From: Smithella sp. ME-1
GTDB lineage: Bacteria; Desulfobacterota; Syntrophia; Syntrophales; Smithellaceae
Length of the DNA: 7,729 nucleotides
NCBI GenBank assembly: GCA_000495415.1
Contig: AWGX01000125.1
Coordinates: 1 to 7,729 of the forward strand
Direction of reading: 5' to 3'
A program made the translations under genes and the position numbers. Every line of letters starts with the position of its first letter. The first letter of the stretch is position 1. The notes under the pieces are model-generated. The model was given only the letters and a program-made list of their open reading frames with translations. It made no database searches and had not been told where the DNA came from. Positions 6,390-7,729 of this stretch are shown here, piece after piece.

Positions 6390-7010
6390 ATGGATTCCGT
6401 TATTTTTCTGGACAAGATATCAATTGATCCTCCCCGTGAAAAAATATACCAGCGTCTCGGTTATAAAAAAAAGACAACCGCAATATCAACAAAGCAGCTA
6501 AAGGAAACTGAACTTTTTATAAATGAAGCTGCTGCTTTTATTTCTCTTAAGGGGATGTTTTTACGTCTTAAAATTAATCATAACGATGATGAAAAAATAA
6601 TTTTGTCCGGAGACTTAATTTTCCAAAGCAAGAAATTGTCCGTTTTTTTGCGTAACTGTAAAGAAGCTGTGCTTATGGGAGTAACAGCGGGTGATGCGAT
6701 CATGGATGCGATAAAGAAACAGACCCTTCAGAATGATTTAGCTGCCGCCGTTGTTTATGATGCCACAGCCAGTGAAATGACGGACGCCGCGCTCGACTGG
6801 ATGATGAATTACATCAACAGGATTCTACGCCGTGAAGCGAAATATCTTTTGCCGCGGCGTTTTTCCGCCGGATACGCAGACTTCGATCTGGAAAATCAAA
6901 AAATAATATACGAGCAGTTGCAAATGAAAAAAATCGGCGTAACAATTACTCCCAGCTTCATTCTTATCCCGGAAAAATCAGTCACCGCCATCAGTGGTAT
7001 TTGCGGATAA
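6390..7010 (+). CDS. Stand-alone MetH-type (cobalamin-dependent methionine synthase) activation-domain protein
   Basis: The 206-residue soluble protein has no signal peptide or membrane segment. Its second half carries the hallmarks of the MetH AdoMet-binding reactivation domain. RFSAGYADF at 157-165 corresponds to the R-x-x-x-G-Y AdoMet motif (RPAPGY in E. coli MetH). LIPEKSVTAISGI at 192-204 corresponds to the conserved C-terminal P-x-x-S-V-x-x-I-x-G segment. The helical part (about 90-150, with GVTAGDAIMDAI) also fits. In MetH this domain supports reductive methylation of inactive cob(II)alamin. Free-standing versions are known, for example TM0269 of Thermotoga maritima, and should act on a corrinoid protein encoded elsewhere. 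No B12-binding or methyltransferase domain is present here. The start has AAGGA at 6379-6383, 6 nt upstream. It lies 48 nt after leuB on the same strand with no terminator between, so co-transcription is likely. The actual partner is unknown: a shortened MetH or another corrinoid methyltransferase. Confidence 0.82.
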   Translation: MDSVIFLDKISIDPPREKIYQRLGYKKKTTAISTKQLKETELFINEAAAFISLKGMFLRLKINHNDDEKIILSGDLIFQSKKLSVFLRNCKEAVLMGVTAGDAIMDAIKKQTLQNDLAAAVVYDATASEMTDAALDWMMNYINRILRREAKYLLPRRFSAGYADFDLENQKIIYEQLQMKKIGVTITPSFILIPEKSVTAISGICG

Positions 7011-7218
7011 CAATACAAAAACTTCCGGCCTCTCCTTAAACCACATGTTGTCCGTATTTCTCTTACATCAAAGATTAAAACCCTTATAGTTTAAGCAATC
7101 ATAAGCAATGCCTTACCAAAGAAGAGCTTCATAAGCGTTGATATTGGTATAATATTTCCATCCAGAATTTTACATTCTTTCGAATATCATCTGGCCAATC
7201 GGAGTGAATTATTTTTTC
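7011..7218. other. Non-coding stretch after the leu operon
   Basis: I see no gene and no convincing terminator for the operon. Small repeats are present. TAAGCAAT is repeated 10 nt apart (7092-7099 and 7102-7109). Nested inverted repeats pair ATTGG (7143-7147) with CCAAT (7195-7199), CCAGA (7162-7166) with TCTGG (7190-7194), and TGATATT (7139-7145) with AATATCA (7183-7189); the last overlaps the first. A lone TATAAT (7148-7153) lacks a good -35. Confidence 0.4.
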
Positions 7219-7262
7219 TTGACAATACGAATAATCTATTTTAATAGAACGAACATTCGTTT
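7219..7262 (+). promoter_or_regulatory. Promoter and probable autoregulatory operator of the TetR gene
   Basis: TTGACA at 7219-7224 is followed by a TTAATAG-like -10 at 7241-7247 (16-17 nt spacer). Just downstream, AACGAA-CA-TTCGTT (7248-7261) is a near-perfect 14-nt palindrome placed at about the transcription start. A bound dimer there would block initiation. An extra ACGAAT half-site at 7227-7232 sits in the spacer. Position and symmetry fit TetR autorepression; binding is inferred. Confidence 0.5.
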
Positions 7263-7300
7263 TAAATAAAAAAAGTGGAGCTTCGATCGCGTCAACAAGA

Positions 7301-7312
7301 TGTTGCACAACA
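7301..7312. repeat. 12-nt palindrome in the tetR 5' leader
   Basis: TGTTG-CA-CAACA is a perfect dyad with the same CA centre as the palindrome at 7248-7261, but with different arms. It lies about 28 nt before the tetR ATG. It could be a second protein site, a short hairpin in the leader, or chance. Confidence 0.25.
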
Positions 7313-7339
7313 AAAATAATTATCCGGAGATGGTAAACT

Positions 7340-7729
7340 ATGCCGAAAATAGTTGATCATGACAAATGCAAAGAAGAATTGCTGACAAGGTGCTTTGAAC
7401 TTTTTAGCCGCAAGGGCTATGACAATGTCACGATAAAAGAAATCATCAAAGAACTAAATATTTCCACAGGTATGCTCTATCATTATTTCCCATCAAAAAA
7501 AATTCTGTTTGAATCTCTGTTCAAATATAAGCGCGTAAATGACATAGAAGAATTGTCACAAGAAATTGGTAACGCGGACAAAAATAAAATTATCGAAATG
7601 TACATGAATCGCTGGATTGAGAATAAAAAAACTTATCAGGACCTTGAGATGCTTGCTATAGATTTCTTCAGGAGCAACAAATGTGAACCCAACCAGGACG
7701 TTTTCATCCAGTTTTCCAACTTCTATAGC
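7340..7729 (+). CDS. TetR/AcrR-family transcriptional regulator, C-terminus outside window
   Basis: ATG at 7340 opens 130 codons with no stop before the window ends; TetR proteins are usually about 190-220 residues, so roughly the last third is missing. Residues 10-57 form the classic TetR DNA-binding domain: a first helix (CKEELLTRCFELFSRKGY), then VTIKEIIKELNISTGMLYHYF, where ISTGMLYHYF is the recognition-helix region, then PSKKILFESLF. The rest is helical ligand-binding domain, whose sequence does not reveal the ligand. GGAG at 7326-7329 is 10 nt from the start. The gene has its own promoter and palindrome and reads away from the leu operon in the same direction, so it more likely controls itself and genes to the right than leucine synthesis. 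Target and ligand are unknown. Confidence 0.9.
   Translation, partial: MPKIVDHDKCKEELLTRCFELFSRKGYDNVTIKEIIKELNISTGMLYHYFPSKKILFESLFKYKRVNDIEELSQEIGNADKNKIIEMYMNRWIENKKTYQDLEMLAIDFFRSNKCEPNQDVFIQFSNFYS

Noticed and set aside
6997..7016. GTATT/AATAC inverted repeat at the end of the MetH-activation gene as an operon terminator
   Set aside because: Only five weak base pairs with a 10-nt loop and no following T-run.

Overview
The window carries a complete leucine-biosynthesis operon, leuA-leuC-leuD-leuB, read left to right. It is flanked on the left by a divergent, exported beta-propeller gene that runs off the left edge, and on the right by a free-standing MetH reactivation-domain gene and the first 130 codons of a TetR-family regulator that runs off the right edge. 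The DNA is moderately AT-rich with strong AGGAG-type ribosome sites. The short LeuC/LeuD pair (419 and 167 residues), the separate cobalamin-reactivation protein and the many-bladed PD40 protein together suggest a Gram-negative anaerobe, perhaps of the Desulfobacterota (Syntrophus/Smithella-like). This is an inference from gene content, not a firm placement.

Layout. 1-1242 (minus): secreted PD40 propeller protein with ten 37-39 residue repeats. 1243-1754: divergent control region with a minus-strand promoter, two adjacent dyads, and a sigma70-like promoter for leu. It also holds a 42-codon leader ORF with ten Leu codons among 14, and an attenuator terminator just before leuA. 1755-3302 leuA; 3403-4662 leuC; 4754-5257 leuD; 5247-6341 leuB (overlapping leuD by 11 bases). 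6390-7010: MetH-activation-domain protein. 7011-7339: non-coding, with a promoter and palindromes ahead of tetR. 7340-7729: tetR, partial.

How it works together. LeuA condenses 2-oxoisovalerate with acetyl-CoA, LeuCD isomerises the product, and LeuB oxidises it to the leucine precursor 2-oxoisocaproate. The leader appears to be a classical ribosome-mediated leucine attenuator. When Leu-tRNA is scarce, a ribosome stalled at codons 18-31 leaves 1630-1653 free to pair with 1670-1694, which contains the whole 5' arm of the terminator. When leucine is plentiful, a ribosome at the stop codon (1655-1657) covers that segment and the terminator at 1679-1711 forms. The leader, its competing structures and the terminator are the most interesting content of the window. 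A three-hairpin array with a 16-nt period between leuC and leuD, and the presence of a cobalamin-enzyme reactivation protein in the leucine transcript, are the next most notable points.
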